From Clostridia bacterium (GTDB lineage Bacteria; Bacillota; Clostridia; Oscillospirales; CAG-272), in assembly GCA_017457465.1 (NCBI GenBank), contig JAFTHJ010000147.1, forward strand, positions 1 through 8,460: a stretch of DNA of 8,460 nt. The letters run 5' to 3'. The translations under genes were made by a program, and so were the position numbers. Below the pieces are notes generated by a model. The model searched no databases and was not told the origin of the DNA. It worked only from the letters and a program-made list of their open reading frames with translations. Positions within the stretch are counted from its first letter, which is position 1, and each line of letters starts with the position of its first letter. Shown here piece by piece: positions 1 through 5,914 of this stretch.

Positions 1-12
1 AGTCTCTGCCAT
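1..12 (-). CDS. secE: Partial 5' end of probable secE (preprotein translocase subunit)
   Basis: Only the first four codons (ATG GCA GAG ACT, M-A-E-T) are inside the window; the rest lies beyond the left edge. The start is supported by a GAGGAG ribosome binding site at 20-25, seven bases upstream of the ATG. It follows rpmG by 34 nt on the same strand. The order rpmG-secE-nusG is a well-known bacterial arrangement, so secE, a small membrane subunit of the SecYEG channel, is the most likely identity. The product name therefore rests on position rather than on protein sequence. Confidence 0.6.
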
Positions 13-46
13 AATAATTCTCCTCTATTTCTAAACTATAACCCTA

Positions 47-208
47 TTACTTTGTTTCCTTGTGTAATGTGTGCTTTCTGCAGAACTTACAGTACTTGTT
101 CATCTCAAGTCTGTCAGGATCATTCTTCTTGTTCTTTGTTGTGTCATAGTTTCTCTGCTTGCACTCGGTGCAAACGAGAGTGATTTTGACTCTTGAATCA
201 TTAGCCAT
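47..208 (-). CDS. rpmG: 50S ribosomal protein L33
   Basis: This 53-residue basic protein starts MANDSRVKITLVC and ends HKETK, and reads as bacterial ribosomal protein L33, a small large-subunit protein near the exit site. Two CxxC pairs, C13/C16 (CTEC) and C40/C43 (CKFC), form the zinc-ribbon signature of the C+ form. The central NYDTTKNKKNDPDRLEMNKYC block is typical of the family, and the length is normal. The ATG at 206-208 follows a strong GGAGGTG ribosome binding site at 216-222 with a 7-nt spacer. A consensus-like promoter lies about 130 bases upstream, leaving a long untranslated leader. The next gene downstream (34 nt) is probably secE, so this is the head of a ribosomal/secretion transcription unit. 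It is not related to the sugar genes to its right, from which a terminator separates it. Confidence 0.96.
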   Translation of the reverse strand: MANDSRVKITLVCTECKQRNYDTTKNKKNDPDRLEMNKYCKFCRKHTLHKETK

Positions 209-237
209 TTTTCGGCACCTCCGTTTTTATTTTATTA

Positions 238-253
238 GATTGCGGCTGCAATC
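238..253 (-). other. Small hairpin in the rpmG 5' leader
   Basis: A perfect 6-bp inverted repeat with a 4-nt loop (GATTGC AGCC GCAATC on the transcribed strand) sits in the predicted leader of rpmG, about 30 bases before the start codon. A second Shine-Dalgarno-like GGGAGGT lies just upstream of it (259-265), echoing the real one at 216-222. No U-tract follows, so it is not an intrinsic terminator. It could modulate translation or mRNA stability, or be incidental. I do not recognise it as a named leader motif. Confidence 0.45.
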
Positions 254-339
254 CGTGTACCTCCCTCATCAAGCGGTCGTGCGGTTAGTTTGGCGCAAAA
301 AACAGCACAATAAAAAAGCCCACTTGCAGAGGTAGAGTT

Positions 340-368
340 ATTATACCACTTTCAAGATAGCTTGTCAC
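340..368 (-). promoter_or_regulatory. Sigma-A-type promoter for rpmG(-secE)
   Basis: On the minus strand a GTGACA -35 box (363-368) is separated by exactly 17 bases from a perfect TATAAT -10 box (340-345). It lies downstream of the ROK gene terminator and upstream of rpmG in the right orientation. The predicted transcript would start near position 333, giving a leader of about 125 nt, long for a small ribosomal-protein gene. Confidence 0.8.
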
Positions 369-426
369 TAGTTTTTTGAAATTTTTTCAACCCCACTGTT
401 TCACTCTTCACTCTTACCTATTACTT

Positions 427-455
427 AAAAAACGGGGCATATGCCCCGTTTTTTT
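427..455 (-). terminator. Intrinsic terminator of the ROK kinase gene (symmetrical, possibly bidirectional)
   Basis: A perfect 16-bp palindrome, CGGGGCATATGCCCCG (433-448), is flanked by six A on the left (427-432) and seven T on the right (449-455). On the minus strand this reads as a GC-rich hairpin followed by a U-tract. The stop codon of the ROK gene (454-456) lies inside the A-tract preceding the stem on that strand. The symmetry means it could also stop plus-strand transcription. It insulates the kinase gene from the rpmG promoter 60 bases further on. Confidence 0.92.
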
Positions 456-1395
456 ATAGCGCTGCCGCGCCTATGATTCCCGCGTCGTTTCCAAGCTGCG
501 CTATCTTCAACTCGGGAAGCGCTATCTCGCGTCCGCCGTATACTTCTTTATATACAAGGGGTTTGAGGTCATCGATAAGAGACTGTCCCTCGTTAGATAC
601 TCCGCCTCCGAGGTAAAGAACCTCGGGCTGGAAGATGTTGAGCATATTCGTGATACCCGTAGCAAGGTAGGATATGTACTTCTCATATACCTCACGCGCG
701 GGGACATCTCCCTTTCTCATAGCATCACACGCGGTGCGTCCCGATACCTTTTCAGCGTTAAACATAATAGTATCTCTGCCGGATGCGCGGCATTCCTCTA
801 TCTTTTCCTTTGTCATACGGATAAGCGCTGTAGCCGAGGAATAAGACTCCCAACAGCCCTCTCTTCCGCAGGAGCAGCGAACGCCGCCCTTTTCGATTAC
901 CATATGTCCGAGCTCGGCTCCCGCGTGGTTGAATCCCGCGTAAATCTTACCGTCGATAATAACTCCGCCGCCGACGCCTGTTCCGAGGGTTATCATAATT
1001 CCCGAGGACTTGCCTTTAGCGGCACCCGCAACTGCCTCACCGAGGGCTGCGCAGTTTGCGTCATTCTCAAGACCTATGTTCTGAACTCCCGTGCCGCGTC
1101 TGATATGGTCAGCCAGAGGGAATCTGTTAAATGGAAGTGTGTCTGCGTGAACCGCAACACCCGTTTTGGGGTCTACAACTCCGGGGGAAGCGATTCCTAT
1201 TTTTTCGATGTCCTTGATGCTTATGTTCGCATCCTCGCAAACCTCTATGCAGAGAGCGGACATATCAGCCGCAATCTCCTCCGCGGGGCGGTAGGCGTTT
1301 GTGGGGCGGCTCTTCTTAAGAACCAGATTATAATCGCTGTCAACGAGACCGACGGCAATATTTGTTCCGCCAAGGTCAATACCTATTTTATACAT
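454..1395 (-). CDS. ROK family sugar kinase (glucokinase-like)
   Basis: A 313-residue protein of normal length for the ROK family (repressor, ORF, kinase). It would transfer phosphate from ATP to a hexose or amino sugar in the cytoplasm. Visible motifs in order are the phosphate-binding DLGGTN (7-12), the catalytic ENDAN block (110-114, D112 the expected base), the GTGVGGG loop (138-144), the ELGH histidine (H164) with the zinc motif CSCGREGC (C174, C176, C181) and E183, and a C-terminal GGGVS (263-267). There is no N-terminal helix-turn-helix, so it is an enzyme rather than a ROK repressor. Glucokinase is the commonest activity for this length, but fructokinase, N-acetylglucosamine or N-acetylmannosamine kinase cannot be excluded. 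The ATG follows AAGGAGA (1403-1409) with a 7-nt spacer. It has its own consensus promoter and terminator, so it appears to be transcribed alone, though readthrough from the operon to its right is possible. Confidence 0.93.
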   Translation of the reverse strand: MYKIGIDLGGTNIAVGLVDSDYNLVLKKSRPTNAYRPAEEIAADMSALCIEVCEDANISIKDIEKIGIASPGVVDPKTGVAVHADTLPFNRFPLADHIRRGTGVQNIGLENDANCAALGEAVAGAAKGKSSGIMITLGTGVGGGVIIDGKIYAGFNHAGAELGHMVIEKGGVRCSCGREGCWESYSSATALIRMTKEKIEECRASGRDTIMFNAEKVSGRTACDAMRKGDVPAREVYEKYISYLATGITNMLNIFQPEVLYLGGGVSNEGQSLIDDLKPLVYKEVYGGREIALPELKIAQLGNDAGIIGAAAL

Positions 1396-1434
1396 ATATT
1401 TTTCTCCTTAAAATATATAAGATTTCCACATATT

Positions 1435-1463
1435 ATTATAATTGCTTTTTTCTGTTAAGTCAA
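1435..1463 (-). promoter_or_regulatory. Consensus sigma-A promoter for the ROK kinase gene
   Basis: On the minus strand TTGACT (1458-1463) is followed after exactly 17 bases by TATAAT (1435-1440). It sits in the 101-nt gap between the phosphatase gene and the ROK gene. Transcription would start near 1428, about 33 nt before the kinase ATG. The near-perfect boxes suggest strong expression independent of the upstream operon; no operator palindrome is evident in the leader. Confidence 0.85.
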
Positions 1464-1496
1464 TAGCTCATAAAAAAATTATCAAAAAGAGTAATC

Positions 1497-2309
1497 TTAT
1501 ATGAGTCTCCTCTCATAGGGTATTTCTTTCAAATACTTGTTTACAATATCCGTGAGTACGCGATGGTTTTCACTTGAGTTTGCCGCTATTACGGGAGATG
1601 CCTGTGTCAATGACAGTGTTTCGCCGCCAAGCTCGGTTATGACTCCGCCCGCTTCCTTGAGTATGAGACAGGCTGCGGCGTAGTCCCAAGGGAACACCCT
1701 CATCTCAAAATAGAGGTCGCACATTCCCGCCGCCAGATAGCAAAGCTCCATGGCACAGCTTCCGAAACGTCTGAAATCGTTGCACCTGTCATAGACATCG
1801 GTCAGTATGTCAAGGCATATCGCCGCGTATTCCTTTTTGTAAAGGCTTAACGCGGTACAGAACAGTGAGCTGCCGAAGGGCTTGTCCGACACGTGTATTT
1901 TCTTGCCGTTAAGCTCGGCACCCTCTCCGAGTACGGCAGAGAAGGTATAGTCAAGAGAGGGGTTATATACCACTCCCACGCATAGCTCACCTCGTCTTGC
2001 GAGAGCCACGGATATGCAGCATTCGCTCATACCTCTCGCGTAATTCGTTGTGCCGTCAATCGGGTCGATTATCCAGATGTATTCGGGCTCTGATTCTCGG
2101 AGTCCCTCTTCCTCACAGAAAAATCCCGATTCGGGAATTATCTGCTTGAGCTTTTTCTCAAGAAAATGCTGTACGGCAAGGTCGGATGATGTGACAATAT
2201 CGGTCGCGCCCTGCTTTTCGTATATGTCAAAGCTTCCGCTTACCATAATAGACGCGGCTTGTTTGACCGCCTCAACCGTTTTGCTTCTTATATCCGTGAG
2301 ATTAATCAT
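1497..2309 (-). CDS. Inositol monophosphatase family protein
   Basis: A 270-residue member of the magnesium-dependent, lithium-sensitive sugar-phosphatase superfamily. Metal-binding motifs are complete: D43 after the KQGATDIVT stretch, E67/E68 in FCEEEG, IDPIDGTTNY (81-90, with D82, D85 and the GTT signature) and the C-terminal WDYAAACLILKEAGG (208-222, D209). Family members hydrolyse inositol 1-phosphate, fructose 1,6-bisphosphate or 3'-phosphoadenosine 5'-phosphate, and sequence alone does not decide which; the compact length fits the IMPase/SuhB/CysQ type. It is the last gene of a four-gene operon, starting 14 nt after the Nif3-like gene's stop, with an ACGAGGT-like binding site (2315-2320) within that gap, so translation is probably coupled. 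Overlap of the neighbours' themes (esterase, sugar kinase) suggests a role in metabolite dephosphorylation or salvage. Confidence 0.92.
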   Translation of the reverse strand: MINLTDIRSKTVEAVKQAASIMVSGSFDIYEKQGATDIVTSSDLAVQHFLEKKLKQIIPESGFFCEEEGLRESEPEYIWIIDPIDGTTNYARGMSECCISVALARRGELCVGVVYNPSLDYTFSAVLGEGAELNGKKIHVSDKPFGSSLFCTALSLYKKEYAAICLDILTDVYDRCNDFRRFGSCAMELCYLAAGMCDLYFEMRVFPWDYAAACLILKEAGGVITELGGETLSLTQASPVIAANSSENHRVLTDIVNKYLKEIPYERRLI

Positions 2310-2323
2310 TTTTTACCTCGAAA

Positions 2324-3106
2324 TCAATCGTTGTAGGTATATACCTCTCCGCACTCGAAATAGCGTGTCTCGAAAGAGGAATACTTCTTTTTCATTCGCT
2401 CGGTGAGCAGACGCATACCGTCTCGCTCCGAGCCGATATGCCCCATAACGATGAGCGACTTGTTCATACCGAGCGCCGCCGCGTCACGCGCGTATTCGGC
2501 AATCTTCCACTCACACACCTCACCCGTGAGAACTATATCTATATCTTTACTCTGTAAGAGCTCCATAACGCCCCTTGGAGTTCCGAAGCAGGTGGCGATA
2601 CGCGTACCCTTGGCATCTCTCGCTCCCGCGATTCTCGGATGAGCTATTCCGAGGTCTTTCTTCATTCGCTCGGCAAGGTCAAGCGCCGAGACGGGGGTGT
2701 CCGAGACGAAGAGTCCCGATGCGCTGTATTGTGTTTTTTCAAGCTTTCCCGTAAGTCCGAGATAGTGAAGCTCTCCCTCGGCTATCGCGTCGACCTCGCG
2801 GAAGTGCATATTGTCGTGGTATCGGTATATCACGATTCCGCTCTCCTCAATAAGCGCTCTTTTTGCCGCTATTACGTCTGTCTCTACATTTATGACCTCC
2901 ATATGGTCGTAATATGTAGGCTCGTGGACGATAAGCATATCCGCGCCCCATTCCTTTACGCGGCGGACTATGTCAACCGTTGCAAACATACTTACGGCAA
3001 CTCTTGAAAGCTCCCTCTCGGGATTTCCCGCCTTGACTGTGTCGCAGGTGCGCTCGGGGGTTATAGCGCCCTCGTTCAATTCCTTTATAAGTTCAATAGC
3101 CTTCAT
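2324..3106 (-). CDS. Nif3-like dinuclear metal centre protein (DUF34 family)
   Basis: A 260-residue protein of the Nif3/DUF34 family, which forms hexameric rings and binds two metal ions per subunit; its biochemical role is unsettled despite the name 'GTP cyclohydrolase 1 type 2'. The metal-ligand regions are recognisable but divergent: VHEPTYY (60-66, H61) where classical members have a His-His-Pro, RYHDNMH (95-101, H97, D98, H101), TGEVCEW (194-200, E196) and the C-terminal GHIGSERDG (222-230, H223, E227). It lacks the PII-like insert domain found in longer members. The start follows AAGGAAA in the 16-nt gap after the SGNH gene. It is third in the operon with GNAT, esterase and phosphatase genes. 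The variant motifs suggest a subfamily with altered metal ligation; assignment to the superfamily is firm, function is not. Confidence 0.88.
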   Translation of the reverse strand: MKAIELIKELNEGAITPERTCDTVKAGNPERELSRVAVSMFATVDIVRRVKEWGADMLIVHEPTYYDHMEVINVETDVIAAKRALIEESGIVIYRYHDNMHFREVDAIAEGELHYLGLTGKLEKTQYSASGLFVSDTPVSALDLAERMKKDLGIAHPRIAGARDAKGTRIATCFGTPRGVMELLQSKDIDIVLTGEVCEWKIAEYARDAAALGMNKSLIVMGHIGSERDGMRLLTERMKKKYSSFETRYFECGEVYTYND

Positions 3107-3122
3107 ATTTTTTTCCTTATAT

Positions 3123-4070
3123 TTATAAGATTTTCTTCGCTATCTCCGCTACCGTCTCTCCCATTATCTGCATACCGAGGGGATTCGGGTGGAGAAGGTC
3201 GGGCATATAGTACTCGGGGAGGTGGGGAAGCAGGTCAAATCCGTCTACCACCGTGACATTCTCGCTTCGCATAGCCTCTCTCTTGATGATGTCCGCGGTT
3301 GCTACAAGCTCGGACAGGCGAGAGGGGGCGTCTCCTCTCCAAAGCGGAGTTATGACGAGCGTGGGGACGGTGGGGTATACCTTGCGGAATTTTTCAAAAA
3401 ATCCGACTATCTTTTCTTCCTTGTCGGCGGAGAGATACTGGTTCGTTCCCATAGCGAGAATTATCTTGTCGGGGTAATATCCCTCCATAGGTGTCAGAAC
3501 ACCCGCGTCGTAATAATATCCGCCGATGCCCTGATTGAGAATGTCGTATCCGAGAATGCGGTTTGCGACGTTAACGTATGTTATACCCGTTATCAGAGAG
3601 CCGTAGCCCTGCGTTATCGAGTCGCCTATCCAGAGCACCTTGGGCGCTTTTTTGTTTATTCTTCTCCAGCTTCCCTCAATTTTGAAATTCTTGACTCCAA
3701 ATCCCGCGTCAGTGGGAAAATAGAGCGTTACGCGCTTTTTTCCCTCGGGGAGCGCAAAAGAGAGTTTTCCTTTGTTGCCAATATCCTTGACATACTTTCT
3801 GCCGACGGCAAAATTGTTTACATAGACATCTACCGTGTCGCAAGAGCATAGGTCAAAGACTTTGAAATCGAAAGATATTTCATTTGCGTCGGTCATAAAT
3901 TCAGCGGTGACTGATGCCGATGAGCGCGAACGCACTTCAAAGAAATCCCTGAATTTCAGGTATTCGAGTTGAGCTTCGTCAAAGCGGCGGAAGGTGAGAT
4001 ATCCGTCCTGCGTTTTGAACTGATACGCGCCTTTTATGAGTTTTGAAAGAGTTTGGTTTGAAAGCTTCAT
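3123..4070 (-). CDS. SGNH/GDSL hydrolase with N-terminal beta-sandwich domain (CE2-like esterase)
   Basis: A 315-residue two-domain esterase. Residues 1-140 are rich in beta strands and resemble the jelly-roll domain preceding the catalytic domain in CE2-type carbohydrate esterases. Residues 143-315 are the SGNH fold: WIGDSITQGYGS (147-158, nucleophile S151), NQGIGG (179-184, oxyanion glycine), MGTNQY (207-212, N210) and DLLHPNPLG (291-299, D291 and H294). All four catalytic blocks are therefore intact. There is no signal peptide, so it probably acts in the cytoplasm, for example removing acetyl groups from imported oligosaccharides; the substrate is inference. The ATG follows AAGGAG with a normal spacer, 36 nt after the GNAT gene and 16 nt before the Nif3-like gene, so it is operonic. 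Confidence 0.9.
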   Translation of the reverse strand: MKLSNQTLSKLIKGAYQFKTQDGYLTFRRFDEAQLEYLKFRDFFEVRSRSSASVTAEFMTDANEISFDFKVFDLCSCDTVDVYVNNFAVGRKYVKDIGNKGKLSFALPEGKKRVTLYFPTDAGFGVKNFKIEGSWRRINKKAPKVLWIGDSITQGYGSLITGITYVNVANRILGYDILNQGIGGYYYDAGVLTPMEGYYPDKIILAMGTNQYLSADKEEKIVGFFEKFRKVYPTVPTLVITPLWRGDAPSRLSELVATADIIKREAMRSENVTVVDGFDLLPHLPEYYMPDLLHPNPLGMQIMGETVAEIAKKIL

Positions 4071-4106
4071 ATTTTTTCTCCTTGTGGTATTAATATTGTA
4101 TCGACA

Positions 4107-4535
4107 TCAATTAAGCTTTTTTGCCATCCATATATGCGGAGTGTCCTGCTCGTATTCTATCTCGCCGTACTCGGAATATCCGCAGGCGGCGTAAAAGCCC
4201 CTTGCCTGACATTGCGCGTGTAGGCAGAGATACGAGCCGCCCAATGAGTGCGCCAATTCCTCTGCGGCTGATAGCACATCGGAGCCCAAGCCCTGTCCGC
4301 GGTATTCGCGAAGCACGGCAAGTCGCCCCATCATATAAATATCAGGCTCCTGTAGCTTGAAAACACGGCAGGCGGCTATCGCTCTCTCGCCGTCAAACAT
4401 AACTATATGCGAAGCGATGGCATCAGTTTGGTCTATATCGTAATCGAAGCCCTGCTCGTCAACGAATACCGTTTTGCGGATATCTATGGCGCACATCGGG
4501 AGCTTTTTGTATATTTTTATTTTGGTTTGTTTCAT
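4107..4535 (-). CDS. GNAT family N-acetyltransferase
   Basis: A 142-residue single-domain GNAT acetyltransferase, which would move an acetyl group from acetyl-CoA to an amine. The N-terminal RKTVFVDEQGFD (20-31) and C-terminal YEQDTPHIWM (128-137) resemble the ElaA/YjcF-like subgroup. The acetyl-CoA pyrophosphate-binding loop is REYRGQGLGS (76-85, the Q/RxxGxG/A signature), and LHAQCQARGFYAACGYSE (105-122) is the typical motif B region. The acceptor substrate is unknown. The ATG follows AAGGAAA with a usable spacer. It is the first gene of the four-gene operon, and its upstream region is interrupted by a palindromic repeat 46 nt away, so the original promoter may have been displaced; I see no convincing promoter in the remaining 45 nt. 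Confidence 0.9.
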   Translation of the reverse strand: MKQTKIKIYKKLPMCAIDIRKTVFVDEQGFDYDIDQTDAIASHIVMFDGERAIAACRVFKLQEPDIYMMGRLAVLREYRGQGLGSDVLSAAEELAHSLGGSYLCLHAQCQARGFYAACGYSEYGEIEYEQDTPHIWMAKKLN

Positions 4536-4580
4536 AGTTGTTTTCCTTGTTGTTTTAGAATATTATTTTGTGCTTTTGCT

Positions 4581-4670
4581 GCGCCCCACGAGATTCTTCG
4601 CTTTGCGAGAACGAGTTTGTTTACAAACTCGTCACGGAGCGTAGCGGAGTAGAATGACAGCGTGGGGCGG
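4581..4670. repeat. Left palindromic repeat (nested inverted repeat) of the GIY-YIG unit
   Basis: This is an imperfect palindrome of about 90 bp. The outer arms are CGCCCCACG (4582-4590) and CGTGGGGCG (4661-4669). In the middle an independent hairpin, ACGAGTTTG (4611-4619) with CAAACTCGT (4624-4632) around a TTTA loop, is perfect. Between them the arms match imperfectly around ATTCTTCGC and AGAATGACA. The outer ends are the same sequence as the repeat at 5029-5076 but in opposite orientation, so the two form an inverted pair. Confidence 0.85.
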
Positions 4671-4694
4671 TGAAGCAAAGCGATTCGAAAAATG

Positions 4695-4991
4695 TCAGTT
4701 AAAAACATTTGGAAACAATTCGTTGGCTAAATCTACCCGGTTAGGATTAATTGTTTCGACCAATTCATTCTTTCGGAGCCTTAAAAGTCCTTTAATGCTT
4801 TTTTCTCTTGAAATAGCATCCTTTATATTATTGTGGCTTTCGTAGTATACCAATTTGTGAATGTGATATTTTTTTGTAAATCCGTCGATAAGCTCGTTTT
4901 TGTGCTCGTACAATCGGCGTTGTAAATCATTTGTAACACCAATATACATAACCCTATTGGTTTTGTTTGTCAATATGTAAACATAATACAT
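4695..4991 (-). CDS. GIY-YIG nuclease family protein (short, single-domain)
   Basis: A 98-residue protein beginning MYYVYILTNKTNRVMYIGVT, the diagnostic GIY-YIG fold start. The paired motif is YVYIL then MYIGVT (Y16, I17, G18), followed by the conserved arginine and LYEHK segment (R26, H30), YYES (E51) and AISREKSIKGLLR (59-71), with NPNRVDL near the end. This matches the compact UPF0213/URI-like class used by DNA-cutting and repair enzymes, with no extra DNA-binding domain. I chose the ATG at 4989-4991 because AGGA (4997-5000) lies 5 nt upstream and the GIY-YIG fold starts there; a longer reading from a GTG at 5036 would put its first codons inside the repeat. It is the sole gene in the flanked unit. 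Its promoter is not apparent. Nuclease fold is firm; a role in moving the flanking repeats is inference. Confidence 0.88.
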   Translation of the reverse strand: MYYVYILTNKTNRVMYIGVTNDLQRRLYEHKNELIDGFTKKYHIHKLVYYESHNNIKDAISREKSIKGLLRLRKNELVETINPNRVDLANELFPNVFN

Positions 4992-4996
4992 AAAAT

Positions 4997-5000
4997 TCCT
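4997..5000 (-). promoter_or_regulatory. Ribosome binding site deciding the GIY-YIG start
   Basis: AGGA (minus strand) sits 5 nt before the ATG at 4989-4991. No comparable site precedes the GTG at 5034-5036, which lies in the palindrome, so the shorter protein is preferred. Confidence 0.65.
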
Positions 5001-5028
5001 AATTCTGTTCGCCGAGATCATTCGTTGC

Positions 5029-5076
5029 CGCCCCACGTTGTCATTCTCAAGCGAAGCGAAGAATTTCGTGGGGCGC
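5029..5076. repeat. Right palindromic repeat of the GIY-YIG unit
   Basis: A 48-bp palindrome with perfect 9-bp outer arms, CGCCCCACG (5029-5037) and CGTGGGGCG (5067-5075). Inside, ATTCT (5043-5047) and AGAAT (5060-5064) pair around a core rich in GCGAAGC. In reverse complement it aligns with the outer parts of the left repeat (4581-4670), which has an extra inner hairpin. It resembles REP/palindromic intergenic elements in architecture. Confidence 0.85.
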
Positions 5077-5093
5077 GGGAATGCGGTAAAGAG

Positions 5094-5118
5094 CTTTATT
5101 CGTTTAATCGAAATAAAG
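5094..5118. repeat. AT-rich hairpin downstream of the deacetylase-like gene
   Basis: CTTTATTCG (5094-5102) pairs with CGAAATAAAG (5109-5118), with a single unpaired base and a TTTAAT loop. It lies 26 nt past the end of the three-gene cassette on the minus strand. The sequence following it on that strand (CTCTTTACC) is only a weak U-tract, so it may be a poor terminator or merely an inverted repeat. Confidence 0.35.
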
Positions 5119-5143
5119 TGTTAGTACTGTTTTTTATTATATT

Positions 5144-5914
5144 TTATATACGCTCCTCGAAAAACACCGAACGTGCGCCCTTTAGCGTAAGCAACTCAAA
5201 TGCTACGTCGAGCTTTTCCTCAAAATCACTTTGGTATTTCGGGTAGTCGGGATAAAAATACTGCTCGTGTATCATTATGTTGATATGCTCCCGCCCCGAA
5301 AGTCCTTCAAGCCGCGCGAGATTTTCCTCTTTTGAGTAGATGTTAAGCACTAGGTCTACGCCCGAATAGGCTATTCCGTCGCGTATAACAATCTCTCCGC
5401 GCCTTATCTTATCGCCGTCGGATTTATCCGATGTGTACGAGCTTCGCGGCTCGTCAGCCGTTCCGTAAAGTCCGAAAAGCCCCTTGATTTCGTTGTCGCG
5501 TACGGCGCGGATTCCGTCCTCTGTGGCAGAACAGTAGTGCAGGGTAGTGGTTTTTGCGAGAACGCTCTCGGTGGCAAAACGGATTATCTCGCGATTTGTA
5601 CGGGAGAGGTCATCAAAGACCTCGGCGTAGCCTGAATTTTCGTATATTCTTGACTTTTCGGCTCTCGCGTGAAATGAGAGCTTGAGCCAGTCCGCGTTTT
5701 CCGCCCATTCTTCGCGGTACTTGTCCGTGAAATGGGAAAGGTTAAAATTCCCCGCCTCGTAGAAAAGATTGAGCTGTATTTTCAGGTCGTACTTATCGTG
5801 CAGACGGCGGTATACTCCGAGATAGGGATGCTCGAAAATACTTCCGAAGCTCCCCTCGTTCAGCTCTTTGAGGCAGCGAATATTGTCGTCTACCGTGAAG
5901 CAAAATGTTTTCAT
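5144..5914 (-). CDS. Divergent polysaccharide-deacetylase-like protein
   Basis: A 256-residue soluble protein starting MKTFCFTVDDN. The DD pair (D9, D10) resembles motif 1 of the NodB/CE4 polysaccharide deacetylases, and LSFHARAEK (79-87, H82), LHYCSA (125-130, H126) and MIHEQYFYPDYP (214-225, H216) supply further candidate metal or catalytic histidines; the classic HxxxH motif is absent, so it is a diverged member of the superfamily. No signal peptide or membrane segment is visible, which argues for a cytoplasmic substrate. The ATG overlaps the preceding gene's TGA as ATGA, so translation is coupled to the DUF4886 gene; the binding site (GGTGG/GGTAG) is weak, as expected for coupled starts. 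The frame stays open far upstream, but that stretch overlaps the DUF4886 gene and is a shadow. Function is inferred from fold-level resemblance only. Confidence 0.72.
   Translation of the reverse strand: MKTFCFTVDDNIRCLKELNEGSFGSIFEHPYLGVYRRLHDKYDLKIQLNLFYEAGNFNLSHFTDKYREEWAENADWLKLSFHARAEKSRIYENSGYAEVFDDLSRTNREIIRFATESVLAKTTTLHYCSATEDGIRAVRDNEIKGLFGLYGTADEPRSSYTSDKSDGDKIRRGEIVIRDGIAYSGVDLVLNIYSKEENLARLEGLSGREHINIMIHEQYFYPDYPKYQSDFEEKLDVAFELLTLKGARSVFFEERI

Larger units (their letters stand above)
4581..5076. mobile_element. Putative small mobile unit: GIY-YIG gene between inverted palindromic repeats
   Basis: The unit is 496 bp. GCGCCCCACGA at 4581 matches the reverse complement of the sequence ending at 5076, and the inner edges (AGAATGACA, then CGTGGGGCGG) also correspond. 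The only gene inside encodes a 98-residue GIY-YIG nuclease, and the unit is AT-richer inside than its surroundings. It lies between two operons and breaks neither. No target-site duplication is visible at the edges (GTGCTTTTGCT outside on the left, GGGAATGCGG on the right). Mobility is inference; no transposase is present. Confidence 0.5.

Noticed and set aside
208..270. Small open frame in the rpmG leader ending over the rpmG start
   Set aside because: A chance frame with no supporting binding site or recognisable peptide.
401..414. Tandem TCACTCT heptamer between the rpmG promoter and the ROK terminator
   Set aside because: Only two copies of a low-complexity heptamer; not enough to call a functional repeat.
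904..1458. 184-residue plus-strand open frame opposite the ROK gene
   Set aside because: It mirrors a strongly conserved kinase gene, shows no recognisable domain and has no ribosome binding site.
1498..1520. Small TATGAG/CTCATA hairpin at the end of the phosphatase gene as a terminator
   Set aside because: The stem is short, lies partly within the coding end and is not directly followed by a U-tract.
3189..3851. 220-residue plus-strand open frame opposite the SGNH hydrolase gene
   Set aside because: Antisense shadow of a gene with all four SGNH catalytic blocks; composition and sequence look non-coding.
4992..5036. Longer GIY-YIG protein starting from a GTG at 5034-5036
   Set aside because: The 15 extra residues are encoded partly by the palindromic repeat and have no ribosome binding site; the fold begins at the internal ATG with AGGA upstream.
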